DNA of 64,000 nt. Origin: Limnanthes douglasii subsp. nivea (Eukaryota; Streptophyta; Magnoliopsida; Brassicales; Limnanthaceae). Under the pieces are notes generated by a model. That model was not told the DNA's origin. It searched no databases and saw only the letters and a program-made list of their open reading frames with translations. The stretch covers positions 50,240,742 to 50,304,741 of the forward strand of contig JAUPFV010000005.1 of NCBI GenBank assembly GCA_036936605.1, written 5' to 3'. Below, piece by piece: positions 32,101 through 44,500 of this stretch (within the stretch, counting starts at the first letter, position 1; every line of letters starts with the position of its first letter). A program made the translations under genes and the position numbers.

Positions 32101-33115
32101 GGAAAATTTATGCTAGAAGACTCCTTATTTGCTTCCAAAATTGAACACGTGATGTTACCCCTACAATTTAACAAGTGAAAAATCGATAAGTTCACACTCT
32201 GAACATCTCGCCCCCATAATCGAACCTGCGGAAAAAATTAAAAAAGTACACATGAAAGATAACAAAAGCATGCATTTAGGCAAAGGCATCTCACCCATTA
32301 TTGGGAACAAACTTCTAGATCTTCTAAAAAAACATTGATATTTAAGCTTGGAACACCAAAAATATAACAAGAGTCTCGATTGAAACAATTTGTCACAAAC
32401 ATTCATATAACCCTAACCTTCAACCAATCAAACAAAAGAGAAAATTTTATTCATTAAAAAAATTGAGACAAAAGTGAAAGTAGTGGATAAGTTAACGTTT
32501 ATCGGCCACATTGGGAAATCATTTTATCCTCAATGGACGACCAGTCCAGTCATTGTGGACAAAAAACGGAAATTGACGAATGTATAATGAATTTACTAGA
32601 TCTCAATAAAATATCCTAAAAATATATTTCTTTTGCCATGCATTAACCAACCAACTGGTAGACGTAACATCCAACAACCGTATGTTATTAATTATGGACG
32701 CTTCTTCCGAATGCAAAGATATTCAAATACACGCACACGATCAAGAGTATACTTTGATTACATAAGAGATACCAATTTTCAGAATATCACAATTATTAAA
32801 AACACCGGTAACAACCATCCAGATACTCTATCTTTTATCTTGATTATATCGATATCATCCGACATATATAGATAAAAAAAATCAACCACGACACATTTTA
32901 GTTATATTTAAAAGATAAATAAAAAATATTAGATATAATAATAAAATATATATTAAATAACCGATTTACAAATATATGTGGACGAAATAATCCCCAATTA
33001 TTTATACAATTTCAATTGATACATACGCAGCACACCTACTCCGGGGTATATAAAAGAAAATTAGTGACACCAAATATGAAAATGTGACGTATATGATCTA
33101 CAAATACATTCAATG
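32101..33115. other. AT-rich non-coding DNA
   Basis: Nothing supported. The open frames here are short and without recognisable motifs. Confidence 0.35.
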
Positions 33116-33180
33116 CTGATAATTAGAGGTGTCAAACGGTTTGAACCAGCACCAACCCGCACCGTTTAAGTCTGAACCAC

Positions 33181-33316
33181 GGGTTGCAGTCCTGGCGGGT
33201 TGCGGTCCTGGCGGGTTGCGGTCTTGGCGGGTTGCTCTTATGCGGTCCTGACGGTTTGGCGGTCCTGCCAGGTTGCAGTCCTAATGGGCCAGTTTCACAG
33301 TTAAACCGCCAGTTCA
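33181..33316 (+). repeat. Left subterminal GC-rich repeat of hAT-1
   Basis: Tandem units of GGTTGCGGTCCTGGCGG (17 bp), then CCTAATGGGCCAGTTTCACA and a CCGCCAGTTC tail. The same series occurs in the same orientation at 36050-36230. Confidence 0.85.
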
Positions 33317-33984
33317 AACCACCAGACGAACCATTTAAGAGTCGTTTACCAGTTCAAACCATCAGCCAAACCATTTAACCATTTAAGAACCGTTTATCAG
33401 AATATATTATAATGTTATTTAAAATTAATTTGTAAGTGTTAATTGAATCTAATTTCAATAATTGAGTTAATTATTCTATTTTATGTATTTTAATTTAAAT
33501 ATGTTATCATTTTAATCGAAATTTTATAATAATCAATTATATTTTAAAAAATAATTGTAATTTGATTTTGATACGTTTGAATAATATATTACTATTAAAT
33601 AATATATACCTATTAGACATATAATTGTATTCTAATTTTAAATTATTAGGTGATTTGTATATTGTTTAGAACCGATTCGGAATCGAAATAAAAAATTATT
33701 AAAAACTTGCTAAAACTAATGTATTTTAAATATAATGTAATAAATTTGCGATTGTAATTAACAAACAAAATTGTTTTAAATTATAAGAGATTAATTTAGG
33801 AAATATATTTTTAAGTTTTTTTCGACAAATATTAATAACTAAGTTAGTAGTATGTCTTTAATAATTAAACGTTTAATATCAAAACCAATCATAAAAAAAA
33901 TAATAAAATATAAAAGCCGAATAATCAATAATTAAATAATATATGATCATTGACAATGTGGATAATCTTAGATTACTTGGGATT

Positions 33985-34174
33985 CTTTTATATAGATTGA
34001 CACTTTCATCTTCAATGGTAACTATCGATGTGGGATTCTTTTAAACAAAACTCGAGTTTTGTTTAAAAGAATCTCACATATATAGTTAGTACTACCATTA
34101 AAGAGGAGTTTTGTTTAAAAGAATCCCACATCGATAGTTACCATTGAAGATGAAAGTGTCAATCTATATAAAAG
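33985..34174. repeat. Near-perfect inverted repeat with TATA box
   Basis: Arms 33985-34053 and 34106-34174 (about 69 bp) are reverse complements, beginning CTTTTATATAGATTG. The centre holds CTCGAG and a further partial copy. The right arm ends in CTATATAAAAGG, a good TATA box, followed by ACACACCCTCTCACTTACC. It looks like an LTR- or transposon-type promoter partly duplicated as a hairpin. Confidence 0.8.
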
Positions 34175-34214
34175 GAGGCACAAACACACCCTCTCACTTA
34201 CCAAGTCTTGGGCA

Positions 34215-34350
34215 ACTACTTGAATGCCTAACATGGTGGTTAATAGTTAAAAATTTCGAATTGAATACCTAACATGGTGGTTAATAGTTAAAAATTTCGA
34301 ATTAATTTTTTTAAAGTAGTCTTGGGCAACTACTTGAATGCCTAATATTT
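34215..34350 (+). repeat. Short direct repeats after the hairpin
   Basis: CCTAACATGGTGGTTAATAG occurs twice (about 34228 and 34268), and CTTGGGCAACTACTTGAATG twice (about 34207 and 34321). Confidence 0.75.
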
Positions 34351-34407
34351 TCTTAAAATGCCTAACATGGTTTTTAACAATTAAAAAAAAAAAAAAAAAA
34401 AAAAATC

Positions 34408-34600
34408 TCAGGTCCGGACGCCCGGACCAGCAATTCGGACCATCCGGACGCCCGGACCAGCAATTCGGACCATCCGGACGCCCGGACCAGCAATTCGGAC
34501 CATCCGGACGTCCGGTCCGGATGGTCCGAATTTCGGTCCGGGCGTCCGGAGGATTACGTCCGGATGCCCCGGACCGGACGTCCGGACCATCCGGATGGTT
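34408..34600 (+). repeat. GC-rich 30-bp tandem array with palindromes
   Basis: Three 30-bp units, each starting CCGGACGCCCGGACCAGCAA, then palindromic GTCCGGTCCGGATGGTCCG stretches. It is framed by an A-run (34384-34405) and an A/T-run (34601-34640). It is CpG-rich within an AT-rich setting. Confidence 0.9.
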
Positions 34601-34638
34601 CCAAAAAAAAAAAAATTCGTTTTTTTTTTATTTTTTTT

Positions 34639-34669
34639 TTGGGTCTCCTCTATTTATAGAGGAGACCCC
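34639..34669. promoter_or_regulatory. Hairpin with TATA box
   Basis: GGGTCTCCTC facing GAGGAGACCC with TATTTATA in the loop side. The leader TCTCTACATCTCTCTAAATC follows, as in plant promoters. Confidence 0.5.
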
Positions 34670-35112
34670 AAATCCACACTCATAAATTCATATACTCCTC
34701 TCTACATCTCTCTAAATCTCTCTACTTGTTCTAAATATTCTAGAAAACTCAAATTTCTTATTTTACATATTGTAGTCCTACTTTCGGAATTGTTTGATTT
34801 TTTTTTTTTCGCAAATTGTTTCTATTTGATAAAAACACTTAAATAACGTTGGGATAACATTATAATAGCTCAATTAAGAGCTTCGTATAATTTATCAAGT
34901 TATTCAATTGTTATAGTAATTTAAATTAGTTCTTTTAATTCTAATTTTATTAGTTGTTGTTAGTTGTTATTGCTCGTTGTTAGTTGTTCTTGCTTGTTAT
35001 TAGTTGTATTAGTTGGTATTAGTCTAAATTTAGTTTTTATTATTTGCGATATTAATTAGTTTCGATTAGTATTTTATTGCATATTTAAAAAAAACGTTGT
35101 TTTAAGTTTTAA

Positions 35113-35169
35113 AATGCCTATAAATCGTAGACTTACTAATGCTCATCAATCCGCTAATTTTCACTTGTA
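35113..35169 (+). pseudogene. Possible remnant start of hAT transposase
   Basis: ATG 35113 opens 18 codons (MPINRRLTNAHQSANFHL) before a stop, about 450 bp after the TATA at 34652. Its position fits a transposase start left after internal deletion, but the reading is short. Confidence 0.25.
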
Positions 35170-35179
35170 ATGAATGATG

Positions 35180-35760
35180 TTTGTGATAACCAAAACAAAT
35201 TAATACTGACCAAAATGTAATAATAATTTTATAATCAATATTAAAATTACAATAATAAAATTCAAAATTTAATATTAAAATTATAACAATATAACTTGTA
35301 ATCTTTTACCATGATAAAATATGATTTTGGTTTAAAAAATAATAAATAACATTTGTAATATTTAAAACCAAATCACAATAATAATATTCAAAATGTAATA
35401 TTAAAATTATAACAATATAACTTAAAAATAATAAATAACACTTGTAATATTTAAAACCAAATCACAATAATAAAATTCAAAATGTAATATTAAAATTATA
35501 ACAATATAACTTAAAAATAATAAATAACACTTGTAATATTTAAAACCAAATCACAATAATAAAATTCAAAATGTAATTTTAAAATTATAACAATATAACT
35601 TGTAATATTTTTGTATGATAAAATATGATTTTGGTTTAAAAAATAATATATAACACTTGTAATATTCAAAACCAAATCACAATAATAAAATTCAAAATGT
35701 AATATTAAAATTATAACCATAGAATTTGTAATATTTTAACATGATAAGATATAGTTTTGC
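35180..35760. repeat. AT-rich satellite-like tandem array
   Basis: Four copies of an 89- to 126-bp unit containing CACTTGTAATATTTAAAACC, AAATCACAATAATAAAATTC and ATTAAAATTATAACAATAT. The longer form adds about 37 bp (CATGATAAAATATGATTTTG). Confidence 0.85.
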
Positions 35761-36049
35761 TTTGTATTAGATATAAAAACATAATAATAATAATATTCAA
35801 AATATGATAATAACATAAGTAATATTTAAAATTTTAGACTATATAATAATTACAACACTTAAAATATTAATAACCAAAACAAATTAATATTAACAAAAAT
35901 GTAATAATAATTCTATAATAATATTTAATCTCAATATTTTTTAAATATAACATTTTGGTTATAAAATAAATAAAATCAGCATAATATTTACCAATAAACC
36001 GCCGGTTTTTTACAAATAAACCGTGGTTTCTTACAAATAAACCGTGGTT

Positions 36050-36230
36050 TCGCAGTCCTGCCAGGTTGCGGTCCTGCCAGGTTGCGGTCCTGGCGGGTTG
36101 CGGTCCTGGCGGGTTGCGGTTCTGGCGGGTTGCTCCTTATGCGGTCCTGACGGGTTGCGGTCCTGGCGGGTTGCGGTCCTGGCGGGTTGCGGTCCTAATG
36201 GGCCAGTTTCGCAGGTAGACCGCCAGTTCT
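36050..36230 (+). repeat. Right subterminal GC-rich repeat of hAT-1
   Basis: About eight units related to GGTTGCGGTCCTGGCGG, then CCTAATGGGCCAGTTTCGCA. They run in the same direction as the left block, not inverted. Confidence 0.85.
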
Positions 36231-36535
36231 TAAGCGGATTGTCAGCTTTGAACCGTTGTTCCTGAACCATTAGACACCTCTACTGATAATAGATAGTCCA
36301 CTGATTCCAGTCAAGCAGTTAGTTGACTATGTGCTAGACGGGGTATTTTTTAAACCGAAAATACAATATTAAGTATTATAGTTGGATGAAAATGACACAC
36401 GTTAAAAATATAATTAAATATATGAACATTTGAGTGCAAAAAGATAACATAAATGAATTTGAAAAGAAATGGCGAAAGAGACGGTTAAGTTAAAGAGAGG
36501 ACAGATATAAACTGGACCGGAGTCTATGGTGGTTG

Positions 36536-38134
36536 GTGGCGGATCTACGTTGGAGCCCGGGGACGTAGGCCCCCCTTACCTAAAATATACCTTTTATATT
36601 TTTTTTAAGGTAATAATATAATATTAAAATAAAAGTTATACGCCCCCTTACCTAAATTATACGCCCTCCTATCTAAAATATATATTTTATATAAATAATA
36701 TTAAAGTAAAAATTTAAGAAAATAATTGTTTTTTAGGAATGTTATAAATTTAAAGTAAAATTTTAATTTAAAAATTATTATGTTGACTGTTTTTAATAAA
36801 CTTTTTAGATTAAAAGTCTCAGGCGTTAAAAATTTTAATTTAAAAAATCTTGGATTATGGCTATCTTTAAGGAAAAATTTAAGTAAAAAATCTTGAATTT
36901 AAAAAAAAAATTAAGTTGGTATTTATAAATGGTTGGATGTAGTCTCGGGCATCTCAATCTCTAGAATATTAGAACTCTTGATTGATTTTGTAAGTATTCT
37001 CGATAATATGTTTTGATTTTATATTCGTTCAATCTTTCTATTTCTAATTAATTATGTTTTATCTCTTACTTTGATTTAGAAAAAAATAATGAATTGCTGC
37101 TTATGAACGAGAGAGACGATATTTAAATCAAAGAAAAGGGGAAAAAGGAAGAACACGATCCGAAGGAAGAACACGATACGTCCCAATTTATTTTTTCAAG
37201 GTATGTATGTTTTTTTTTGTTTTTTTGAAATTTTATTATTATTTTGATCTTAAAACACTTGATAATCAATATTTTTTTCTAATCTGATTTGTGGTGACTT
37301 AAAAATAGATTTACATAGTTTTAGATAGCAAAGTTTTATTTACTGAAATTATTTTTTATAAAGTAATTGATTTTAATTTTTAATCTGTTTAAAGACAATA
37401 TATATGGAAATATTTGTTATTTTTTAAAATAAAATTATATATTTATATTATAAATATATTTTATATAACCAAATTTTATTTATTTTCATCAATTTTTCAA
37501 AAATATATTTTTTTATAACAAATTTTATTTACTTTTATGTAAATTTTAAAATATCTTTTTAAAATATTAAATTTGGTTTTGTTATATTTTATTTTATTTT
37601 ATATATCTTTTAAAAATAATATATATTAAGATACATTAAGATTTATTGTTGTAATAATAACATATTCTAATACATTAAGATTTATTGTTGTAATAATAAC
37701 ATATTCTAATAAGATATTTTTATTTGTAGACTTATAATGGAGCGTTATTTTGCTAAAAAACCAAAGAATAGTGTTGGTTCTTCAAGTAGCTCGAGTAATA
37801 ATAATAATATGATTCATTCTAATCTGATTGCCTCTATATCAAGACCTAATGATGATAGTGTAGAATTTCATTTGAATGAAGATATAGTGAGTGATCCGGG
37901 ACTACGCCAACTTATTGAAAATCCTGATAGTACTGTTAGAGATATTCGACGAGAATTCATATCAAAAGGACTTTGCCAATCAAAAAATCATATTTTCCCC
38001 AAAACACAATTTGGGAAAAATAACCGGAGTTTTCAAGTTACATGGTTCGAAAAATATCAATGGTTGGAATACAGTGTGCATAAGGATGCGGCATTTTGTT
38101 TAGCCCCCCTTACTTCAATTCCTAGATCCGCCAC
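36536..38134 (+). mobile_element. hAT transposon relic, TTF-zinc-finger type
   Basis: GTGGCGGATCTA at 36536 is mirrored by TAGATCCGCCAC at 38123-38134, a 12-bp terminal inverted repeat of a kind common in plant hAT elements. Subterminal CCCCCTTACCTAAA(A/T)TATA(C/T) phrases repeat on the left (36580-36690), and AGCCCCCCTTAC is near the right end. It carries a truncated TTF zinc-finger exon. I could not find a clear 8-bp target duplication. Confidence 0.7.
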
Positions 38135-38159
38135 TGCAGCTAACAGATATGAGAGTTGA
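37737..38159 (+). pseudogene. Truncated TTF-type zinc-finger hAT transposase exon
   Basis: ATG 37737 opens 140 codons. After a Ser/Asn-rich start come DPGLRQLIENPDSTVRDIRR, FISKGLCQSKNHIFPK, FGKNNRSFQVTWFEKYQWLE and VHKDAAFCL. These are successive landmarks of the TTF-type zinc finger of plant hAT transposases (ZMYM1-like). In complete proteins the finger continues with further Cys residues; here the frame passes straight from FCL into the terminal inverted repeat. A TATA box is not obvious. The dimerisation and catalytic regions are missing, so it cannot transpose. Confidence 0.8.
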
Positions 38160-38370
38160 AAGGTTTATATGTGAACCATAGTGATTACTATCAAAACCGA
38201 CTTAGGTCAGAACAAAAACCCTAGAACTATCGAAACTCAAAAGAAATGAAAAAAAAAGACAAATAATTTTGTAGTCCATATAAGATATAAAAAAATGTAG
38301 CTTTTTATTTAAAAATCGATTATGTCATTATTACCCATAATTTACACAAAACACATCCTCAACATGTATT

Positions 38371-38371
<1 letters not shown>

Positions 38372-38467
<96 letters not shown>
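38372..38467. repeat. (TAA)32 microsatellite
   Basis: Ninety-six bases of uninterrupted TAA repeats. Confidence 0.97.
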
Positions 38468-38613
38468 GTAAAACGATGGCTTTTATTTTACATTTTCCTA
38501 ATTTTAGGGTACGCATGTTTGTTGGTGCATGCGATGAATTATAGGGATCATACACGTAGATTAAAAACTGCATTAAAGAGAACAGAGATCTGGCTGTCTG
38601 CGTATTACACTTC

Positions 38614-38687
38614 CCACTACTCTCGTTTGTTGCGTAAAAAAATTATATGTCCACTACTCTCGTTTGTTGCGTAAAAAAATTATATGT
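38614..38687 (+). repeat. Perfect 37-bp tandem duplication
   Basis: Units 38614-38650 and 38651-38687, each starting CCACTACTCTCGTTTGTTGC. Confidence 0.95.
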
Positions 38688-40504
38688 TATGATGTTGCTG
38701 TTCGTGGAATGCTGACATCCATAAAAAGTCGAAATTACCAACACTAAAATAATGTAAAACAAAAAGCGTTTGGATAACAAATGAATCATAAAATTAAGTT
38801 AAATCGAGTATAGGCAACTATCGCAACTTCATTCAATCCATATAGGATAATACTTTTATAGTTCTAAGAGTAATGTCTATATCTTAATTCAGTCCCATAA
38901 AATAAAGTAAACACGCTATTTCTACATGAACTCAAATTCAAATATAAATAGCACAAGTTTCATTTATTAAATATACTACATTAAGTCATTGTTCTTTCTT
39001 TTTCTTAGTAAAGGGATCAGCTCTCCAACACGTTACCATCGATAGATATTCAGACGACAATAAGTCTTTCGTCGATAATACAAATATTAATAAACAAGTA
39101 TCAATAACTAAGCAAAAAAAATCAAAATTACTGAATACAAATACCGGACATCTAAATTTCCTGTTCCATATAATTTCGGTTCCGGTATACTATTGTCGTT
39201 TGGTTTGGTTAGTTTCGAATTTAATTTCAGTTTCATCCGGTCTATTCCAGTTTGGTCCGGTTTCAATCCATTATCGATCTGATTTTGGTTCGATTGGCTT
39301 TATTATCAAAACAGATCAGATCCAGTTATAATTTTATTTTATTTTAGTCGGGCCTTGCTTAATAATTTTGAAAATAAGATAAAGTATATAAAATAAATTA
39401 AAAAAATAAACCAATCGCTTTTAATATTTTTATTAGTTCGATTCCGTATCAGTTTTACCGATTTATCGGTTTCGGTTCTTATTAGATCTGTCGGTTTACT
39501 GGTTCCATCGATTCGGCTTCAAATCGATTTTACCTATTTATCGATTTTATTGGTTCAATTTCGTACCAATTACAAATTTTACCGTTTCGATTTCTTATCG
39601 ATCTCAATATTTAAAATAGAATCGCAAACAAACTAAACCGTTGAGATCTAGTTCGGTTCTTACCGATTCTCGAAAACCATTAACCATCCTAATAGCATGG
39701 TGTAAAATTTGTTAATTTTAAATCAAAACCATTTTGATTTTTATAAATAAATTGCAAAGGACTTAAAAATTATATATTTTGTAAATCTGATACAGAAATC
39801 TTTTTTCAGAATTTCTGAAGTGATGCATTGAATTAAACCGTTGTATTAACGTAATATTAAATAAAATGTTCATATCATATTGAACAAAATATGCACACCC
39901 CAACTTTATTTACGGAAGAGCTTTCATGGTATATATTAACCTTCTAAATATTATAAATTTTGATATATCAAACTTATTATCAAAGATTTCATCATCTTTT
40001 ATAAATTTTAATTTAATAGAATAACCCATACATGGTAATAATTATATATGGGACGGATTTAGTGAATAGGCATATAAACCATGCCAAATCTTAGAATAAT
40101 AATTAAAACAATTTAAATATATATCAACAATTTCGATTTTTTAATTCAATATTTTGACTTTTGTTACTCATTTTTAGAAACAAAAATCAAATCCGAGACA
40201 AGCCTCAAATTTGAATTTAGGGTTAAAAAAAAAGACGAAATTGAAGAACAAAACAGTCTAATACCAAACAACCTTCAAATCTTCATGAAACTCACTTTAG
40301 GAGATCGAAATGGAGAATCCGAAACATAAGTTGATACCGATTGAAGCTAACCACTAGCAAATATATAACCAAATCAAATATTTCGGAGAAATTTGCAATC
40401 CAAAATAAGAACAACTTGAAGCCTTACAAAACTAAACCACAAGGAACCATGTAAGAATTGATAACAAATTTGCTTTTGAATTTCTTTTAAGAGGGAGTTT
40501 CCCC
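38688..40504. other. AT-rich non-coding DNA with a TCGGTT-rich stretch
   Basis: No gene. 39170-39680 is rich in TTCGGTT, GGTTTGGT and ATCGATTT phrases, a degenerate low-complexity repeat common in plant intergenic DNA. Confidence 0.4.
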
Positions 40505-43500
40505 TTAAAGGCTGGGATCACTTCTCAGATATCTTGAAACTAACCCTTTAAGGAATGTGATAGCTCCCACGTAAGATGGAGCATTGATTTGGTCGAAATC
40601 CAATGTTTGATTGGATTTGAACGTAGTTTTTGCAATTCAATCTGCCAATTCATTTTGTTCCCGGAAAATTTGAATAACTCTCATATCAGAAAATAAGAGA
40701 TTCCGGCAACAAGGGAGAATAGGCTTTAAAAACCACAGACTTTTACTATGTAAAATCAGTTTTATGAGGACACTGGAGTCAGTTTTTATGTCCAACTGCG
40801 TTATTCTTTTATCAAAGCATATAGATAGTTCATCAAACAAAACGCTGCATTCAACAACCAACGAGAAAGCTTTACCATACAGGCGACCATACGGTGGAGC
40901 CCTCATTGTTTCTGACCAATCCCCCACCACTGGATTCTCTAGAACGACTACAAGCCCCATCACAGTTGAGCTTATATTTATTAAGTTTGGGGTTGTTCCA
41001 AGCAAGAGGAAGAGACACTCTAGGATTATTAAGAAAGCTAATACGACCCCAAAAGAGGACTATTCCTTTTATCAGAACCTCATTGCTTCCTTTTGAAGAG
41101 GTTGGCTCTATCAAGACTAGTTAGGATTTTAATGATATGGGATATCATGACCTTAGAATTGATTAAAGTGCCATCATGCTTAAATTTGTTCCTTGAGAAC
41201 CATATTACCCAAGAAACAATTGGGGGTATTATGGTTCGAATATGCACCTTCTTGTTTGTAGACCAGTACCAGATCCTAACTAGGTGCGGGAGAGTCATAT
41301 TTTTCAAATATGAATGTTGAACATTCAGCAAAATGACACCATACCTGCCAAGCATTTTGCGAGTTAACTAGGACATGACTTACATTTTTAATATTGTCAC
41401 AAAGCTTACATTTGGATGCTAACTGAATATTCTTCTTTTACAGGCTAGAATCCACAGGAACCCAGCTGTCCAGGGTTCTCCACAAGAGCAGGGAGCACTT
41501 ACGATGAGTAATTGGGTTTCAGGTTTTAAGGAAAAGGTTAGAACAATTTCTTTTACTTCTTATTGCTTTCTATGTAGCTTTACAACTTAAATAACCATCA
41601 TCAGAAGTGGACCATTAGATAGTGTCTTGAACCATTTCATTTAGGAAAACTTTATGTATGTTGTGAAATTCAGATAGAATAGATGAGTCGGCCAATCTAG
41701 TCATATTCGAGCCTCCATTATCCCAGAAATGCCTAACTTCATCCCCTACAAAAACAATTATATCCTCATCTTGATTAAAAGAGATAAGTGGGTGTGGAGA
41801 ACACCATTTTTCCAACCAGAGGTCCATTTTCCCAAAACCAGTATGCCAAAATTTAAACCTTTCAGCACTGTCCCTAATGCTTAGAAGTCTAATCCAGGTT
41901 TTAGAGCTTTTAATAGGCTTTGGGACAGTGATAGGATGAAAACCTTTACAATAAGTAGCAAACATCAGCTTAGCCCATAAAGACTTCTAAGATATGAAGC
42001 TCAACTATAACTTATGAGAGAATACATCTTCTAAATTATCCAGCCTTCTTACATTTACAGCACCCTCCTCAAAGGGTTTGCAAATATTTGAGCATTTGAA
42101 CCAAAAAATAGCTTGTTTTCCATCCTTAGAACCTCATAAAAATTTGTTGAAAAGAACCTCAATCCTTATAACAACAATCTTAGGAATAATAGAACTCTGA
42201 AGAATATAAGTAGGAATAGCATATAGGACAGACTGAATTGGCTTTTACCTCCACCAAAAGTTAAAGTAGTTTTGTCTAATTCAGATATTCTAGTTCTGAT
42301 TTTAAACATTAAGTCATCATAGTTAATGAAATTGTTGGTGATACTTACAGTAGTTCCCAGATACTTAAACAGGAGATGGCTGTGCTTGAAGCCCATGATG
42401 GATTCAAGAGTGGAGATTTTATGAGGTATAAATTTCTTTCCAAAAATAAGCTTGGATTTTTCTTTGTTAATTAACTTATAAGACTTGTCTTCATAATGTG
42501 TAAGCAAGTTCAAGATTTTGGAGATTGAAGGAGATGCACCATTACAGAATATCAAGAGATCATCAGCAAAAGCCATCACAAGTATATTTAGTTTACTTTT
42601 GGTTTTATACTTTGTGGAAGGGAGTTCTTAAGACAATCTTTCCAACCATCCTAAGCAGATACACTTCAGCCAAAATAAAAAGACTTGGTGATAGTGGGTC
42701 ACCTTGCCTTAGCCCTTTATTTGGTTTAAAAAACCATTTAGCCTCCTCATTTATCACAATTGAGAAATGACATTTGCCAATGCTTTTCTCAATAAGACTT
42801 AAAACATCCTGACTGAACCCAAAATCCTTAAGAATGCTGAGCATAAAGGTATGGTCAAATCTATCAAATCTTTTGGCCATTTAATTTCAATATCACGTTT
42901 CCTCCTCTAGATTTTAGGTTTAGATCATAAGCCAGTTCATTTGCTATTAAGATATTCTCACGAATATCTCTACCTTCCACGAACGCACCTTGAACATCAG
43001 AAATTAGATTAGGTAAAATAGTTGTAAGCCTGTTGTTTATAACTTTGGAGACTATTCTGTTAAATATGGTAGTTAAACTGGTAGGTCTAAAGTATTTCCA
43101 AGACTTAAGGTAAGAAGATTTAGAAATAAGACATATGACTGTAGCATAAACTCCTTTAGGAGTTATGAGATTCTTTAAAAAATTCATAGATAGCTTCAAA
43201 AAGATCCTCAAATACAATATGCCAACAAACTTAATAGAACTTCCCATTAAAACCATCCGGCCCAGCAGCTGAATTAGGATTTAGACCTTTGATGATAGAG
43301 TATATCTCTACTTTAGTAGGATAGGCCATACGCATAACATTATCTTCATCTTTAACCAACTTAAATGTAGTCAAGAAACATGTTAGAGTTCCAAATATTA
43401 GAAAGATCAGTCATCAATTTCTTAAAGTAGGTCACTGCTGAATCCCTAATCAAATTAGGATCATCAATCCAATTAGAACCTGACTAGATCCTATGGATCC

Positions 43501-44500
43501 TGTTAAGCTTGTTTTTTTTCCCACAAATTTGTGAAAAATGTTGTGTTTTTATCACTGTCTTGCAGCCATATAATGTGAGTTTTTTTCTCCCAAAATGCCT
43601 CATCCCTAGCTAGAAGGTTAATATGAGTATTTTTTTGTTGCATCAAGAATATCTTTGTCTTCATTAGATATGGAAATATTTAGATCAGTTTTAAGTCTCC
43701 TTAGTTTGAGACATAATTTCATAATAGGATTCCCGTAAACTTCAACAGACCAGCTAGTTTCAATCCTTTTGTAGAAATTATCATGAAGCACCCACATGTT
43801 CATAAGTTTGAAAGAAGATTTGATCTTGAGTTGATCATAAGAATTATTTACACTTAGGGGTGCATGATCAGAACATATCATTGCAAGATGAACGAATTTA
43901 GTTGTATCAAAGAAATTTAGCTATGTATTATTGTATAAAACCATGTCTAACCTCATCCACTGTCTGAAATTAGTCCATGTGAACTTATTGCCAGAATACC
44001 ATGCATCAGTTACGTTGCAATCAAGTATAAAGTTATTAAAATCATCAACGCTGTTTAAGAAATTAGTAGAGCAATGAAGTTATTCATTAGAGTTAGAGAT
44101 TATGTTGAAATCCCCCAACAAAATCCATTCAATTGAACCATCCTCAATAGTTCTAAGGCTGTCCCAAAGAGGAATTCTCAGACTTCTTGAACACTTAGCG
44201 TAAATAACAATGACTCTGAATTTCTTGTTCTCATCTTTGTGCTTAACGTTAAGGTGAATGAATTGTTCCTCATTGTGTAAAACCTCTACTAGAAAAACAC
44301 TTTCCACAAACTTTGTTGTTAACTTTATTGATGAATCCATGAAATCTCATCTTCTTAGAATTATAATCAAGATTAGATTGGTTTATCAAAGGCTCTTAAA
44401 GAGCCATAAAATCGGGATTTTCATATCTATTTAAAGCTTTTAATCTAGAGATGGTTTCATTTTTCTCCAATCCACACACATTCCAATTCAATAGTTTGAC
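40505..44500 (-). pseudogene. LINE ORF2 (endonuclease, RT, RNase H)
   Basis: Apurinic-type endonuclease: LLNWNVCGLEKNE at about 44490, VIYAKCS then LLGDFNIISN near 44100, and SDHAPLSV near 43870. RT: FRPTSLTTIFNRIVSKVI near 43080, FVEGRDIRENILIANEL near 42960, KGLRQGDPLSPSLF near 42700, and the active site AFADDLLIF near 42570. C-terminal: a decayed zinc-binding RT-associated part at 41960-41100, then RNase H with LNCDGACSRSRESSGGG near 41000, TDSSVL near 40780 and REQNELAD near 40650. The last frame ends at TAA 40505-40507. At least eight frame breaks are present. Domain order is typical of plant L1 elements. Confidence 0.85.

Larger units (their letters stand above)
33124..36282. mobile_element. 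Non-autonomous hAT transposon, 3.16 kb
   Basis: Ends TAGAGGTGTC...GACACCTCTA form a perfect 10-bp terminal inverted repeat, extended imperfectly (AAACGGTT versus TAATGGTT). The flanks are a perfect 8-bp duplication, CTGATAAT (33116-33123 and 36283-36290). Eight-base duplications and such ends define hAT elements. No transposase is present. Inside are GC-rich subterminal repeats, an inverted repeat, a 30-bp GC-rich array, a promoter-like stretch and an AT-rich satellite-like array. Confidence 0.87.

Noticed and set aside
31965..32195. Open frame crossing the N block
   Set aside because: It translates unknown bases and GA repeats.
33132..33378. Open frames on both strands in the GC-rich hAT repeats (also 36031-36270 and 34338-34685)
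   Set aside because: They are translations of 17-bp and 30-bp tandem repeats, low complexity, with no start context or domain.
34408..34500. Three regular 30-bp repeats that could look CRISPR-like
   Set aside because: No unique spacers, plant nuclear context, no cas genes; it is a simple tandem array.
38372..38467. Poly-Ile frame opposite the TAA repeat
   Set aside because: Microsatellite translation only.
39160..39680. TCGGTT-rich stretch as a telomere-like or coding sequence
   Set aside because: Not the plant telomere repeat and full of stops; treated as degenerate low-complexity DNA.
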